From: Patescibacteria group bacterium
GTDB taxonomy: Bacteria > Patescibacteriota > Gracilibacteria > Peribacterales > Peribacteraceae
NCBI GenBank assembly: GCA_018814875.1
Contig: JAHIYH010000040.1
Coordinates: 1-64,000 of the forward strand
Reading direction: 5' to 3'
DNA length: 64,000 nucleotides
The notes under the pieces were generated by a model, which made no database searches, was not told the origin of the DNA, and saw nothing but the letters and a program-made list of their open reading frames with translations. A program made the position numbers and the translations under genes. How positions within the stretch are numbered: position 1 is the first letter of the stretch; every line of letters starts with the position of its first letter. Positions 48,477 through 58,181 of this stretch are shown here, piece after piece.

Positions 48477-51080
48477 ATGCACCCCTTCGATAGATTCACT
48501 CCCAACGCAAAACTCGCTCTGCAAATCGCAGAACAAGAAGCAAAGAATATGAAGAGTAGTTATATCGGAACAGAACATCTTCTTCTGGGGCTTCTTAGTA
48601 TCCCTAAATCTTTGGGGTTTTCCCTCTTTACTGGTGCGGGAGTAACACAAGAGAATGTTAGGATTCTCCTCAAAGCATTAAAAGCGAAAGATGTTGAAGG
48701 GAAACAAGTGAAGCATGGACTTTCAACTTATCTTCACAGTGTCATCGAACAAAGCGTGATCACCGCACACAAATTCCGTCATGCGAATGTAGGAACAGAA
48801 CACTTGCTCCACTCGCTAGTCTCTACAGGAAAGAATGCTGCAACTGCGATTTTGGAAGAGATGCAGGTGGATCCAGAAGATTTAAAAACACACGTAGAAG
48901 AAATGTTCGGACAAATTAGTCAGTTCAAACAACAGAACCGAAACATGGAACAATCACTGGAAGCATTCTTCCAAGGACTGCAAGGCGCCATCGTGGGAAT
49001 GCAGGGCGACGCAGGAATGCCCCTGATGGGCCCAGAAGGAAGTGTGAAGCGCCAAAAAGGCGACGGCAAAAGTAAGACTCCTGTACTCGATTACTTCACA
49101 GATGACCTTATTGCACGCGTTAAAGAAGGCAAGATTGATCCAATTATTGGCCGTGAAGAAGAAATAGAACGCATGATTCACATTCTAAATCGTAAGACTA
49201 AAAATAATCCTGTACTCATCGGTGAACCCGGAGTTGGAAAGACCGCTGTAGTAGAAGGATTGGCGCAACGCATTGCAGCAGGGCAGGTTCCTGCGTCACT
49301 TAAGAACAAACGCGTACTAGTTCTTAACATGGGTTCGCTTATCGCTGGTACCAAATATCGCGGTGAGTTTGAACAACGCTTCGATGACCTTATTAAGGAA
49401 GCTCTGCAAAGCAATAATGAAATTCTCCTGTTTATCGACGAGATTCACACAGTAGTTGGAGCTGGCTCAGCAGAAGGATCACTGGATGCTGCTAATATTC
49501 TTAAGCCCGCACTAAGCAGAGGTTCTATTCAAATTATCGGTGCCACTACCACTGATGAATTTAGAACAGTTGAAAAGGACCGCGCGCTTGAACGTCGTTT
49601 GCAATCTGTAATGATCGAAGAACCAAGTATCGAAGATGCAATCACTATCCTGCAAGGGCTGCGAGAAAGTTACGAAGAATTTCACAACCTATCCATCACG
49701 GATGAGGCTATTGAAGCGGCAGTGCGCCTAAGTAAGCGCTACCTCGCAGAGCGTTTCCTGCCAGATAAAGCAATTGATGTTTTGGATGAGGCAGCAGCAA
49801 AAAAGAATCTCCAGCGGGTAGATGTATCACCGGAACTTAAGAAGATAGAAGATAAATTGGAAAAGCTAATCTCCAAACAGCAAGATGCAGTACGTGAACA
49901 AAAGTATCACATCGCACTTAAACTCAAGCAGGAGCAGCAAGCATTGCAAGATCAGTGTGATCAACTCAAGAGCGAAGAGGACGGAGATCGTCGTACACCG
50001 ATTCAAATCACTGATGACGACATCACAGAAGTTATTGGCCGAATGACAGGTGTCCCTGTGACAAAATTGCTGGGCTCCGAAAAGAAGCGCCTTCAAAATT
50101 TAGAAGTCGTAATGCGCAAGCATGTTGTCGGTCAAGATAAAGCAATCAAGAAGGTAGCACGCGCCATTCGTCGCAGTCGTGTTGGGATTTCCGATCGTCG
50201 CCGTCCAATTGGATCCTTCTTATTCTTAGGACCAACAGGAGTAGGAAAAACCGAGCTCGTGCGCACCATCGCATCAGAAGTATTCGGCAAAGAAGATGCG
50301 CTCATCAAAATGGATATGTCTGAGTTTATGGAGCGACACAACGTCTCACGTCTTATTGGAACCACCGCTGGCTACGTAGGATACGAAGAAGGAGGTCAGC
50401 TGACAGAAGCAGTCCGTCGCAAGCCATATTCAGTCGTTCTATTCGATGAGATCGAAAAGGCACATCCTGAGTTCTTCAATATTCTCCTGCAAATCATGGA
50501 GGACGGAATACTCACAGACGGACAAGGAAAGAAGGTAGACTTCACTAATACAATTATTGTAATGACCAGTAATATCGGAGCAGAAAAATTAACAAAACAA
50601 GCAGCAAAGATCGGATTCCATCTGGAAAGTGAAGCAGAAAAAGAAGAGAAAGATTACGAAGAAAAGTGCGCGGAAGTTATTACAGAACTAAAAGAAAAGC
50701 TGAGACCTGAATTCTTAAACCGTGTTGATAACACGATCGTCTTCAATGCACTCGTGCAGGAAGATATTCGTAAAATCGTGCACATTCATATGGGATTACT
50801 GCAAGATCGCCTAAAGGATCAAGATCTGAAGATTGAATTGGATGCAAAGGCCATCAATCTGCTCGCCGAGAAAGGCTTCGATCCGGAATATGGCGCACGC
50901 CCTGTACGCCGCGTGATTCAGGAATTGGTAGAAGACGAAATTGCCGAGCACATCTTGAATGGCATTTTTGTCCCCGGAGACGTTATTCACATCACCAAGA
51001 AAGGGAAAGACCAACTTGAGTTTATGCGAGGTGAAAAGAAGGTTGCCCCCAAGAAAAAGGTAGAAGCTGTAGCTAAATAA
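48477..51080 (+). CDS. clpC: ClpC-type Clp protease ATPase
   Basis: Hsp100 unfoldase that feeds ClpP. The 867-residue protein has the double Clp N domain (residues ~5-150), AAA1 with Walker A GEPGVGKTAVVEG near 249, a middle coiled-coil/UVR-like region (DKLEKLISKQQDAVREQKYH), AAA2 with GPTGVGKTELVR near 584, and the C-terminal D2-small domain ending in a Lys/Val-rich tail. The presence of a CIRCE element upstream indicates HrcA control, joining it to the classical heat-shock genes. clpP is not in the window. Confidence 0.97.
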   Translation: MHPFDRFTPNAKLALQIAEQEAKNMKSSYIGTEHLLLGLLSIPKSLGFSLFTGAGVTQENVRILLKALKAKDVEGKQVKHGLSTYLHSVIEQSVITAHKFRHANVGTEHLLHSLVSTGKNAATAILEEMQVDPEDLKTHVEEMFGQISQFKQQNRNMEQSLEAFFQGLQGAIVGMQGDAGMPLMGPEGSVKRQKGDGKSKTPVLDYFTDDLIARVKEGKIDPIIGREEEIERMIHILNRKTKNNPVLIGEPGVGKTAVVEGLAQRIAAGQVPASLKNKRVLVLNMGSLIAGTKYRGEFEQRFDDLIKEALQSNNEILLFIDEIHTVVGAGSAEGSLDAANILKPALSRGSIQIIGATTTDEFRTVEKDRALERRLQSVMIEEPSIEDAITILQGLRESYEEFHNLSITDEAIEAAVRLSKRYLAERFLPDKAIDVLDEAAAKKNLQRVDVSPELKKIEDKLEKLISKQQDAVREQKYHIALKLKQEQQALQDQCDQLKSEEDGDRRTPIQITDDDITEVIGRMTGVPVTKLLGSEKKRLQNLEVVMRKHVVGQDKAIKKVARAIRRSRVGISDRRRPIGSFLFLGPTGVGKTELVRTIASEVFGKEDALIKMDMSEFMERHNVSRLIGTTAGYVGYEEGGQLTEAVRRKPYSVVLFDEIEKAHPEFFNILLQIMEDGILTDGQGKKVDFTNTIIVMTSNIGAEKLTKQAAKIGFHLESEAEKEEKDYEEKCAEVITELKEKLRPEFLNRVDNTIVFNALVQEDIRKIVHIHMGLLQDRLKDQDLKIELDAKAINLLAEKGFDPEYGARPVRRVIQELVEDEIAEHILNGIFVPGDVIHITKKGKDQLEFMRGEKKVAPKKKVEAVAK

Positions 51081-51084
51081 CAGT

Positions 51085-51186
51085 TAACATTTAACAGTTA
51101 ACTTCCGACCTTTAGACTTTTCGACCTTCCGACTTTTCGACTTTTCGACCTTTAGACCTTTTGACTTTTCGACCTTCCGACCTTTA
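51085..51186. repeat. Word array: gacctttagacttttcgacc
   Basis: About ten words cgaccttt/gactttt/cgacctt between the convergent clpC and deacetylase genes, with no opposite arm evident. It contributes the last codons of the deacetylase frame. Confidence 0.85.
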
Positions 51187-51963
51187 GATTAAATTTTCTA
51201 CAGTGGTGAAAGCAGAGCTCCCGAACACTTGTATAAATTTTTCTATATCCTTAGCAAAAGGCATACCTGTGCGATATGTGTAATAGAATGGAACGTTCTT
51301 ACTTTTTACTCCAACAAGCTCCCAAGAGTGAAAATATATAACCGGAGTAATCCCCTTCTCTATTAACTTTTTACAGCAGCGTATTGTCCTATCAATTCCA
51401 AATAACCTCATAAACATCCAACCGATAGGCAGACGCATAGGGCTAACTGCAACCGGTATTTCCAAAATGTTCGAATCAATCAATGGTTTAAAAATACTAA
51501 TTGGCTGCGAAATATTATTATAAGCACCAGGGATGCAGGTTGGATGAAGCGAGCTGTCATATATAAAGCCTTCTTCGTTTAATACTTCGATTAATTCACT
51601 GGAATATTGCAACTGAGGTGCTCTAAACCCACTTATCTTCTTATTTATTATATTTCCGATTACATCTTTAGACTTACTCACCTCTTCTTTTATGCTTAGA
51701 TTCTTGTTGCCTCTCCAATAATGATGATAGCCATGACATGCAATCTCATGCCCATTGTTATTTAATAACTTCACTTGCTGCGACTCTTTTTCGCCAAAAA
51801 ATCCTGTGACAAAGAATGTCGATTTTATATCGTATTTTTTAAAAAGTTCCAGCAATACCTCATTCCCATCTCTACTATAAGAGATATTTTTGTTTTCCTC
51901 GCTATCCTTACCCTCCAAAAGAGGGCAATTCCACTGCTCTGCATCTATTGTTAAAGCGATCAT
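51184..51963 (-). CDS. Polysaccharide deacetylase family protein
   Basis: NodB-fold carbohydrate esterase. The 259-residue protein has the first motif as TIDAEQW, where T-x-D-x-E is seen in the PEP-CTERM/exosortase-associated subgroup, the metal-binding HGYHHYW, FRAPQLQYS and the C-terminal YFHSWEL. No signal peptide is visible. A TAAACT box lies 7 nt before the ATG. It opens an AT-rich block of glycan genes, so it likely modifies a surface polysaccharide or its lipid-linked precursor. Confidence 0.92.
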   Translation of the reverse strand: MIALTIDAEQWNCPLLEGKDSEENKNISYSRDGNEVLLELFKKYDIKSTFFVTGFFGEKESQQVKLLNNNGHEIACHGYHHYWRGNKNLSIKEEVSKSKDVIGNIINKKISGFRAPQLQYSSELIEVLNEEGFIYDSSLHPTCIPGAYNNISQPISIFKPLIDSNILEIPVAVSPMRLPIGWMFMRLFGIDRTIRCCKKLIEKGITPVIYFHSWELVGVKSKNVPFYYTYRTGMPFAKDIEKFIQVFGSSAFTTVENLI

Positions 51964-52030
51964 CGGTGTTAGTTTATACCATTTCGTACCATTTATTGCA
52001 GAAATACAAAACGTGAATAGGATATTATTT

Positions 52031-52807
52031 TCACGGTTGATGATGTATTTTTAATTTCTCTGGTAACTTTTCATAAATCCAGATAATGAACCTAAAAGGA
52101 GAATAATAAAGCCTTAACCTAATTACAGAGATTAACATGATTATCGGAGCTCTATTACTTAGTCTGGATCCTGCTTTATCTTCCCAAACAGTTGAAGTCT
52201 CAACAATGTTAAAACCGTTATTCTTCAATTTTATCAACATATCTATATCAAATGCCCACTGAGCAATCCCAAGTAATGGTGTAACTTTTTCTATAGCCTC
52301 TCTCTTAAAAACCTTTGCACCACACTGGGTGTCAGAATAATCCAGGAATAATAACCATCTCACCAATAAATTAAAAATATTACTATATAGCTTCCTGACT
52401 ATTGAATTCTTATTCTTAATAATTGAGTCTTTTCTCCATCTGGCAGCAATCACTCCATCAATATTATTATTACTTTCTAACATTTTAACTAGCTTAAAAA
52501 AATCTTCAGGCCTTGTTGCCATGTCAGCGTCCACAAATCCAATTGATTCAGACTCTGTATTTAGTGCTAATTTAAAGCCCTCTGTTAAAGCATAACCTTT
52601 GCCCCCTCTCTCTAAATTAATAAATGCTATCTCATCATACTTATCACTGAATTCTTGAGCTATTTTTGGAGTATCATCAGTAGTTTTATTGATAACAACC
52701 AATATCTTCACTTTTACTTTCTGTATCCTGAAAAAATCTATATACGATTGGAGGGTCTCTCTGATACGTTTTTCCTCGTTATAAGCCGGAATTATTATGC
52801 TTAGCAT
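52031..52807 (-). CDS. Glycosyltransferase family 2 (dolichyl-phosphate-sugar type)
   Basis: GT-A fold enzyme. The 258-residue protein has IIPAYNEEKRIRETL, LVVINKTTDDTPKIA, RGGKGYALTEGFKL and the DxD-type GFVDADMATRPEDF, followed by QCGAKVFKREAIEKV and WAFDIDML, typical of DPG/DPM synthases that load sugar onto a polyprenyl phosphate. It would supply donors for the GT-C enzymes beside it. A TATATT-like box lies close to the ATG. Part of the AT-rich block. Confidence 0.93.
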   Translation of the reverse strand: MLSIIIPAYNEEKRIRETLQSYIDFFRIQKVKVKILVVINKTTDDTPKIAQEFSDKYDEIAFINLERGGKGYALTEGFKLALNTESESIGFVDADMATRPEDFFKLVKMLESNNNIDGVIAARWRKDSIIKNKNSIVRKLYSNIFNLLVRWLLFLDYSDTQCGAKVFKREAIEKVTPLLGIAQWAFDIDMLIKLKNNGFNIVETSTVWEDKAGSRLSNRAPIIMLISVIRLRLYYSPFRFIIWIYEKLPEKLKIHHQP

Positions 52808-52893
52808 CTATTTAATATAATTGCATATTTAATAAAATTTTCATGACTCACATCAGCCAGTATATTAACAAAATAAGTAATTGCTATCTGTAA

Positions 52894-53271
52894 TTAATCC
52901 TTACTCAGCATTGATATCCAAATTGCACCAATATTATTTTTATCCTCTAAAAGTCTATATCCATTTGGTATTGCACCCCCATTTTTCATCGAAATAAGAC
53001 AGAAACTAGATAAATTGTTACTTCTTTTGCTAATACTAAATTCTGATAATTTTCCAAAGTCAGTGGCATAGTTCCTCAGCCATTCAGGTTCAAATACTAA
53101 AGTACTGGATTTGCATATTTCAACACCCGAGAGATATTTATCGATCTTATTCCATGTATCTACATCGGGCCTCCTGAGATATGGCGTATATAATAAAAGA
53201 AACAATGGAATAAAAAACAAAACATATAAAACAGCCACTAATAATACCTTTGAATTTAATTTTGTTTTCAT
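52894..53271 (-). CDS. Hypothetical single-pass membrane protein, 125 aa
   Basis: One N-terminal membrane segment (VLLVAVLYVLFFIPLFLLLY) and a soluble domain with two Cys (EICKSSTLVFEPEW and SFCLISMKNGG). No family recognised. It overlaps the upstream membrane-protein gene by 4 nt (ATGA), so they are coupled and probably act together in surface-glycan synthesis. Confidence 0.7.
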   Translation of the reverse strand: MKTKLNSKVLLVAVLYVLFFIPLFLLLYTPYLRRPDVDTWNKIDKYLSGVEICKSSTLVFEPEWLRNYATDFGKLSEFSISKRSNNLSSFCLISMKNGGAIPNGYRLLEDKNNIGAIWISMLSKD

Positions 53272-54461
53272 ACCAAAGTTGTAATAAGCAAAATATTAAG
53301 AATTATTGTATAGCCAACCAAAAATAATGTAGAAAATACCCTTCCAATATTATTTTTAATATTCAGAGCTAAGTAATACAAAATGGTAAACCACATGACA
53401 GATGGTAAATACAGATATCGTTCTAATGTGTATATATCCCTGAAATTTGAGTAAGTAAATATTGCGATCAATATAAATAACGATAAGACCAAGAACATCA
53501 ATATTTTGTCTTTACGCGATAAATATAACAATATTGGAGGTATTAGAAGTACAAAAACCGAAGTTGCAATTTTAGTACCAATCGATAGTGGAACTGGAAC
53601 AATTAGATATGTAAATAAATCTATAAATCTATAAACCATGTTGATTCCAAAATTAAAACCACCCCAGATATTAACCAGAGCAGAATTCTGAATTCTAAGT
53701 AATGTTATTAAAATAAGAGGCAGAGGTATTAATGCGTATGGTAGAAGAATCAAATCCCTCTTAAGAAAAGCAAACGATCTTTTCCTATGGAAAATAATGT
53801 AGTAAAAGAAAATCAAAAGTGCTGCAAAAACTACATATTCTTTAGTAAATATCCCTATTGCAAACAATATAAGTGCTGAAATGTAAAAAAACTTATTGTT
53901 GGTTTGAAAGTAGCGAGCTTGCATCAGTAAAGTTGACAAGATAAAGAAAGCGGAAAGACCTGTTGTCATGGCTGCTGCAATCCACCCCACTGTATGGTAA
54001 TTTGGGTAAAACAGAAAAAAGCTAAATGCTACAGCAAAAGAAAAATATCTGTTTTTTATAAACAATTTAACGAATGCTATAACGAGAAATGTGTTTATTA
54101 TGTGCAGTAATATACAAAAAATCTTATAAGGAAATGAAAAATTGTCGAAATGACTGATCATGCTGTTCCATATCAAAAATTGTACAGGGTTATAATAAGT
54201 ACTGTGATAATACTTATTTTTTGTTGAAACAAAGTTAATGTCTAAGAAATTTGTAATATTGCCTCTCTCCAAAGTTCCTTCGTACCACTCTAGATTGTCA
54301 TACCCTCTCAATTTATCATCAGTATATGGTTCACTATAAAAAACCAGAGCAGAAATAAGAATAATTAATGGTATAAGCAATGCTTTTAATGCAGATGATC
54401 GCAAACTAGCTAGTGGCAACATGCTTTTACTTGTTAATTGGTAATAACCTTCAAATAGCAT
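53268..54461 (-). CDS. Polytopic membrane protein, putative GT-C glycosyltransferase
   Basis: 397 residues with about ten transmembrane segments. The first loop holds DDKLRGYDNLEWYEGTLERG and YYNPVQFLIWNSMI, an arrangement reminiscent of GT-C enzymes that use polyprenyl-phosphate sugars, but the diagnostic acidic pair is not clear. Very AT-rich codon use. The downstream coupled gene and neighbouring GT2 and deacetylase support a glycan role. Assignment is by topology and context. Confidence 0.7.
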   Translation of the reverse strand: MLFEGYYQLTSKSMLPLASLRSSALKALLIPLIILISALVFYSEPYTDDKLRGYDNLEWYEGTLERGNITNFLDINFVSTKNKYYHSTYYNPVQFLIWNSMISHFDNFSFPYKIFCILLHIINTFLVIAFVKLFIKNRYFSFAVAFSFFLFYPNYHTVGWIAAAMTTGLSAFFILSTLLMQARYFQTNNKFFYISALILFAIGIFTKEYVVFAALLIFFYYIIFHRKRSFAFLKRDLILLPYALIPLPLILITLLRIQNSALVNIWGGFNFGINMVYRFIDLFTYLIVPVPLSIGTKIATSVFVLLIPPILLYLSRKDKILMFLVLSLFILIAIFTYSNFRDIYTLERYLYLPSVMWFTILYYLALNIKNNIGRVFSTLFLVGYTIILNILLITTLV

Positions 54462-54540
54462 TCTATCAATTTACAGAAAGCAAGCTACCATTCTCTTATT
54501 TTGCTGCGTAACAAATTCCCTCTACAATACAAAACAGTAT

Positions 54541-57000
54541 ATGAATGCAAAGCAAATGCCTCCACAGATACCGAGAACTTTTTTAAATAAATTCAATTCT
54601 GATTATGGAATTTTGCTTATTTTTGTACTGTTTCTGCTTTCGACATTTGGCTTCTTTTTAGATACATCATTTGATAATCAAAGTGTGAACTATTTATACA
54701 TTTCTAGTTGGAGTATTTACGATATCGTTTTTAAAAACTATGGCGATCAGCTTCCTGCTTGGTTTTTTCTTGCCAAGATATACACCTCAATTTTTGGAAC
54801 ATCAGAAGTTGTGCTCAAATTATTCCCTGCTATTACGCTTCTTATATCTGCTTACTTTTTGTTTAAGCTTTCTAAAATTTATAAGGTGAATGGATATTTG
54901 GTGACTATCTTATTTTTATTTAACCCACTAATACTAAAAGATACGGCGTATATATTTAAACACTGGTCTTTTTTGATTCTATTAAGCCTGTCTGCTCTAT
55001 ACTTTTTTGAAAAGCTCAAGGACACCGGTAACAAAAAATATATATTGCTTCTTAGTCTCGTAATAATTTCTGGGATCTATACAAATTTAGTCTTTCTTAT
55101 ATTTCTATCCGCTCTAATTGGCTATTTGGTAATCAGTGTTATGTTAAAACAGATACGACTAAAACACTTCAGTATTATCACTGCTGTAACTGCATTATCT
55201 TCCATTCCACTGTACTTCTATTACGAAAAGGCCAAATCTCAGCTAATGGTTACACAGGGATCTCATATGGAATTTGGTGTTTCTCAAAGAGGAATAGACT
55301 TTCTAAAATTATCTTTCGGAGAAATCACAGGAATCAACTATTTACACAACTATACTGTCCTGTCGGTAATTTTGATTGCATCTATTTTGTTACTAATTGT
55401 TTTTAAAATTATTTCTTGTAAGAGAAATATCAAAGATAATATTCGGACAATATGGCTCATTTTTACTGTCATATTTATTTTATTAGTTTTGATGTTAATG
55501 GCATCTCATACGCCAGTTCGACTCAGATATATAAATGTCGCTGTCCCACTGTTCTATCTTGCTATTTTACCAAAATCAAAAAAGATCCTAATTACAATCA
55601 TTGGCACTATATTAATATCTATAACTTTATTTTCTTCGGTTCAGATGGCAAAAGATCATAATCCTGACGACTGGAAAGGAGTGTCATCTATTATTGCACC
55701 AACATTAAAAAAGGATACTCAAGTGTTGTTGTTATATGGCTCCTATGTAAATCCTCACATGATGGAATATTACCTTGGCGCCCCAACAAAATTAATGGTG
55801 AAACCCAGTGGTTCCAAACTATTATCTGCATTGTATGGTGATGACATATGGATAATTGCACGACGCACCGAGCATGATGCGGTTTATTCGCTGACTGATA
55901 CTTACACAATTGAAGAATTTGACCAATTTAATGGTATAAAACTAATACATCTCGTCAAAAAAATGGATTCTGATAAAAAACCTTTAATTTTTGATATTTC
56001 ACGAGTTGAAGTACAAACGGATAACAAAACTGAGACTTTCGAATTTTTAAATGGATCCATGTTTGCAAACTGCTGCAAAGAAAACTGGCAGATAGTTAGA
56101 ATAGACAAAATAGAATCTGGAGGAGAAAGTAAAACATGCCTGTTCACCCATCCAAGAAATAATGCGAATATTAATGTAATTTATGAAGATGTTGATCTGA
56201 AAAAACAGATTACATTCAACACGGGTATTGATGACAAAGGAGTTCAAGGCGATTTAAGCCCTGTTTATATGGATATATTTATCAACGATCAATTTACTAA
56301 AAGGATAATTCAACCGGACAAGAGAGGCTGGATTACAACAGAAGTTGATACTGAAGATTATGATGGAGAGACTGCAGAAATTAAACTTAAAGTATCTGCG
56401 GAACACTCTGAAAAAAGACATTTCTGTTTTGATGCTGAAATTGTAGATAAGAAAGTTAGCAATGATTACTTCTATAGAAATATTCAAGATGCCATTGCGA
56501 CCACAGGAAATAACAGGTGTGACATTTTCCAAACTGAACCAATTTGGCCTCATAATGAAAAAGAGCCACCATATCTAGATTCGAAGATATTCGAAAGATG
56601 GGATTGCGAAGAAGATCTTATTGAAAAGGGTAAAATATGGCATACGGTTGGAAGGTCATTCGCAATAAGTGACGGAGAATACAAGGAAGCTATTTGGATG
56701 CATCCTGTAGCCGGAAAACTTAAATCCTTACGATATGACGATATTAATTTATATATCGATACGATTACGGGGTACTATGGAATGTCAGACCATGCTGTAG
56801 ACAAGAATATAAACGCGACTCTGACTTTCAGAGTCAAAATCAATGGTGAAGATTCCTTCGAAGATACATTTGAACTAAATAAGGGGTGGAAATATTTTGA
56901 AATACCTGTAAAAGGGATAGTTGATGGTGTTACATTTGAAATCACAACTACTAATGATAGATGGAACCACTTCTTCTTTAACTCCTATCTGAAAAACTAA
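54541..57000 (+). CDS. GT39-like membrane glycosyltransferase with large soluble domain
   Basis: 819 residues: roughly the first 390 hold a dozen membrane segments with the GT39/ArnT-like first loop (KNYGDQLPAWFFLAKIYTSI and GTSEVVLKLFPAITLL); the second half is a soluble extracytoplasmic region with beta-rich segments (VRIDKIESGGESKTCLFTHP, and VTFEITTTNDRWNHFFFNSY at the end), perhaps carbohydrate-binding folds. It probably transfers a sugar from a polyprenyl carrier outside the membrane. TACAAT is 12 nt before the ATG. It is followed by a GT2 gene after 3 nt. Confidence 0.82.
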   Translation: MNAKQMPPQIPRTFLNKFNSDYGILLIFVLFLLSTFGFFLDTSFDNQSVNYLYISSWSIYDIVFKNYGDQLPAWFFLAKIYTSIFGTSEVVLKLFPAITLLISAYFLFKLSKIYKVNGYLVTILFLFNPLILKDTAYIFKHWSFLILLSLSALYFFEKLKDTGNKKYILLLSLVIISGIYTNLVFLIFLSALIGYLVISVMLKQIRLKHFSIITAVTALSSIPLYFYYEKAKSQLMVTQGSHMEFGVSQRGIDFLKLSFGEITGINYLHNYTVLSVILIASILLLIVFKIISCKRNIKDNIRTIWLIFTVIFILLVLMLMASHTPVRLRYINVAVPLFYLAILPKSKKILITIIGTILISITLFSSVQMAKDHNPDDWKGVSSIIAPTLKKDTQVLLLYGSYVNPHMMEYYLGAPTKLMVKPSGSKLLSALYGDDIWIIARRTEHDAVYSLTDTYTIEEFDQFNGIKLIHLVKKMDSDKKPLIFDISRVEVQTDNKTETFEFLNGSMFANCCKENWQIVRIDKIESGGESKTCLFTHPRNNANINVIYEDVDLKKQITFNTGIDDKGVQGDLSPVYMDIFINDQFTKRIIQPDKRGWITTEVDTEDYDGETAEIKLKVSAEHSEKRHFCFDAEIVDKKVSNDYFYRNIQDAIATTGNNRCDIFQTEPIWPHNEKEPPYLDSKIFERWDCEEDLIEKGKIWHTVGRSFAISDGEYKEAIWMHPVAGKLKSLRYDDINLYIDTITGYYGMSDHAVDKNINATLTFRVKINGEDSFEDTFELNKGWKYFEIPVKGIVDGVTFEITTTNDRWNHFFFNSYLKN

Positions 57001-57003
57001 CCT

Positions 57004-57696
57004 ATGAGCATTTCCATAGTTGTTCCTTTCTTTAACGAGAAAGAATGTATCGAAGAATGTATTAATGAGATCCACAAGTCTTTCCGGAGTGAGGATTACG
57101 AAGTTATTTGTGTTAATGATGGCAGCACAGATGGCTCTGGAGAAATAGCTTCTTCAATGGCAAAAGTAGACGATAGAATGAAATACATCTATTACGAGAC
57201 TAATAAAGGATATTCTCATGCTATAAGATTGGGCTTTAAGGAATGTAGCAAAGAGTATGTATCTTTTATCGACGCAGATCTCCAATATCATCCACAAGAG
57301 TTGCTTAAGCTACTCGGACATGCGAAAGAAAATGATCTAGATTTTGTTATGGGAGTTCCAAATAATAAATACCCAAATCCAGCAAGAAGATTAATGTCTT
57401 ACTGCTATAACAAATATGTTTCATTACTTTTTGGAATTAATCTTAAAGATGCGAACTCATTAAAACTTATGAGGCGCAAATACTTAGAAAGCATCAATTT
57501 TCGATTTGAATATGGAATGATAGAAATAGAACTCTTGATGGGATTTAAAATGCAGAATATCCGCATCAATACCTTCACTATTCAAATTCAAGATAGAATA
57601 GCAGGAACATCAAAATGTAGCTTCAAAATTATTTGGCACACTATCGTAGATTGCTTGAGACTTCGTTTTTCTCGGAATGCTTTAATCAAAAAATAA
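57004..57696 (+). CDS. Glycosyltransferase family 2
   Basis: 230-residue GT-A enzyme: MSISIVVPFFNEKECIEECI, VICVNDGSTDGSGEIA, NKGYSHAIRLGFKE and VSFIDADLQYHPQELL (D-x-D) are all intact, with KLMRRKYLESINFRFEYGMI downstream. DPM1/DPG-like, so it likely makes the lipid-linked sugar used by the GT39-like enzyme encoded 3 nt upstream. AT-rich like the rest of the block. Confidence 0.93.
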   Translation: MSISIVVPFFNEKECIEECINEIHKSFRSEDYEVICVNDGSTDGSGEIASSMAKVDDRMKYIYYETNKGYSHAIRLGFKECSKEYVSFIDADLQYHPQELLKLLGHAKENDLDFVMGVPNNKYPNPARRLMSYCYNKYVSLLFGINLKDANSLKLMRRKYLESINFRFEYGMIEIELLMGFKMQNIRINTFTIQIQDRIAGTSKCSFKIIWHTIVDCLRLRFSRNALIKK

Positions 57697-57760
57697 GCGG
57701 AGACAAAAAAGGATTCACGGCGAACCATACAAGGCATATTGTGCGATCAGCCAAAAACAT

Positions 57761-57940
57761 CTAATCAACAGTAGTATACTTCTCGATAGGAACATTTCTC
57801 AATCCCATCATACGCCGTCGTGGTTTATTTCTGGCAGCTTCTACTCTTGCTACGATTACAGCTTGTGACGGCGGTTGTGGAGGATATATCTCAGAAATAT
57901 CCCTTCGATCTGTCCGCGATTCTTCTTCTATTTTTTCCAT
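57761..57940 (-). CDS. Possible small protein, 59 aa
   Basis: ATG 57940 gives MEKIEEESRTDRRDISEIYP followed by a Pro-rich turn and a basic end (RNKPRRRMMGLRNVPIEKYT). Acidic-then-basic composition looks protein-like, but no family is recognised and the other strand also has an open frame (57820-58080). The rest of 57697-58181 holds only the promoter box at 58122. Confidence 0.3.
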   Translation of the reverse strand: MEKIEEESRTDRRDISEIYPPQPPSQAVIVARVEAARNKPRRRMMGLRNVPIEKYTTVD

Positions 57941-58121
57941 GTACATATGGTTACATTTTTTTATATGTCTCACAACTCGCTCTTTGCAGATTTATCCTGA
58001 CCACCCCCCTCGAAAACCCTGTTTTACGCACTTGTATTCTCGATCCAAAGCATTATACGAGAAGTATAACGAGAGAATAATTCACAGAATCCACAATCCC
58101 CCACTCGGGTACAAATCCGAC

Positions 58122-58145
58122 TTTTCTGCTATAATAATAGGATTT
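58122..58145 (+). promoter_or_regulatory. Promoter box shared by PrgI and virB4 genes
   Basis: ttttctgctataataatagg plus attt, containing TATAAT (58130-58135), 46 nt before the PrgI ATG. Differs at two of 24 positions from the box before virB4 (28080-28103). Confidence 0.6.
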
Positions 58146-58181
58146 CCTTGTAGTGAGTTTTATTCGAACCATTGTAATCCT

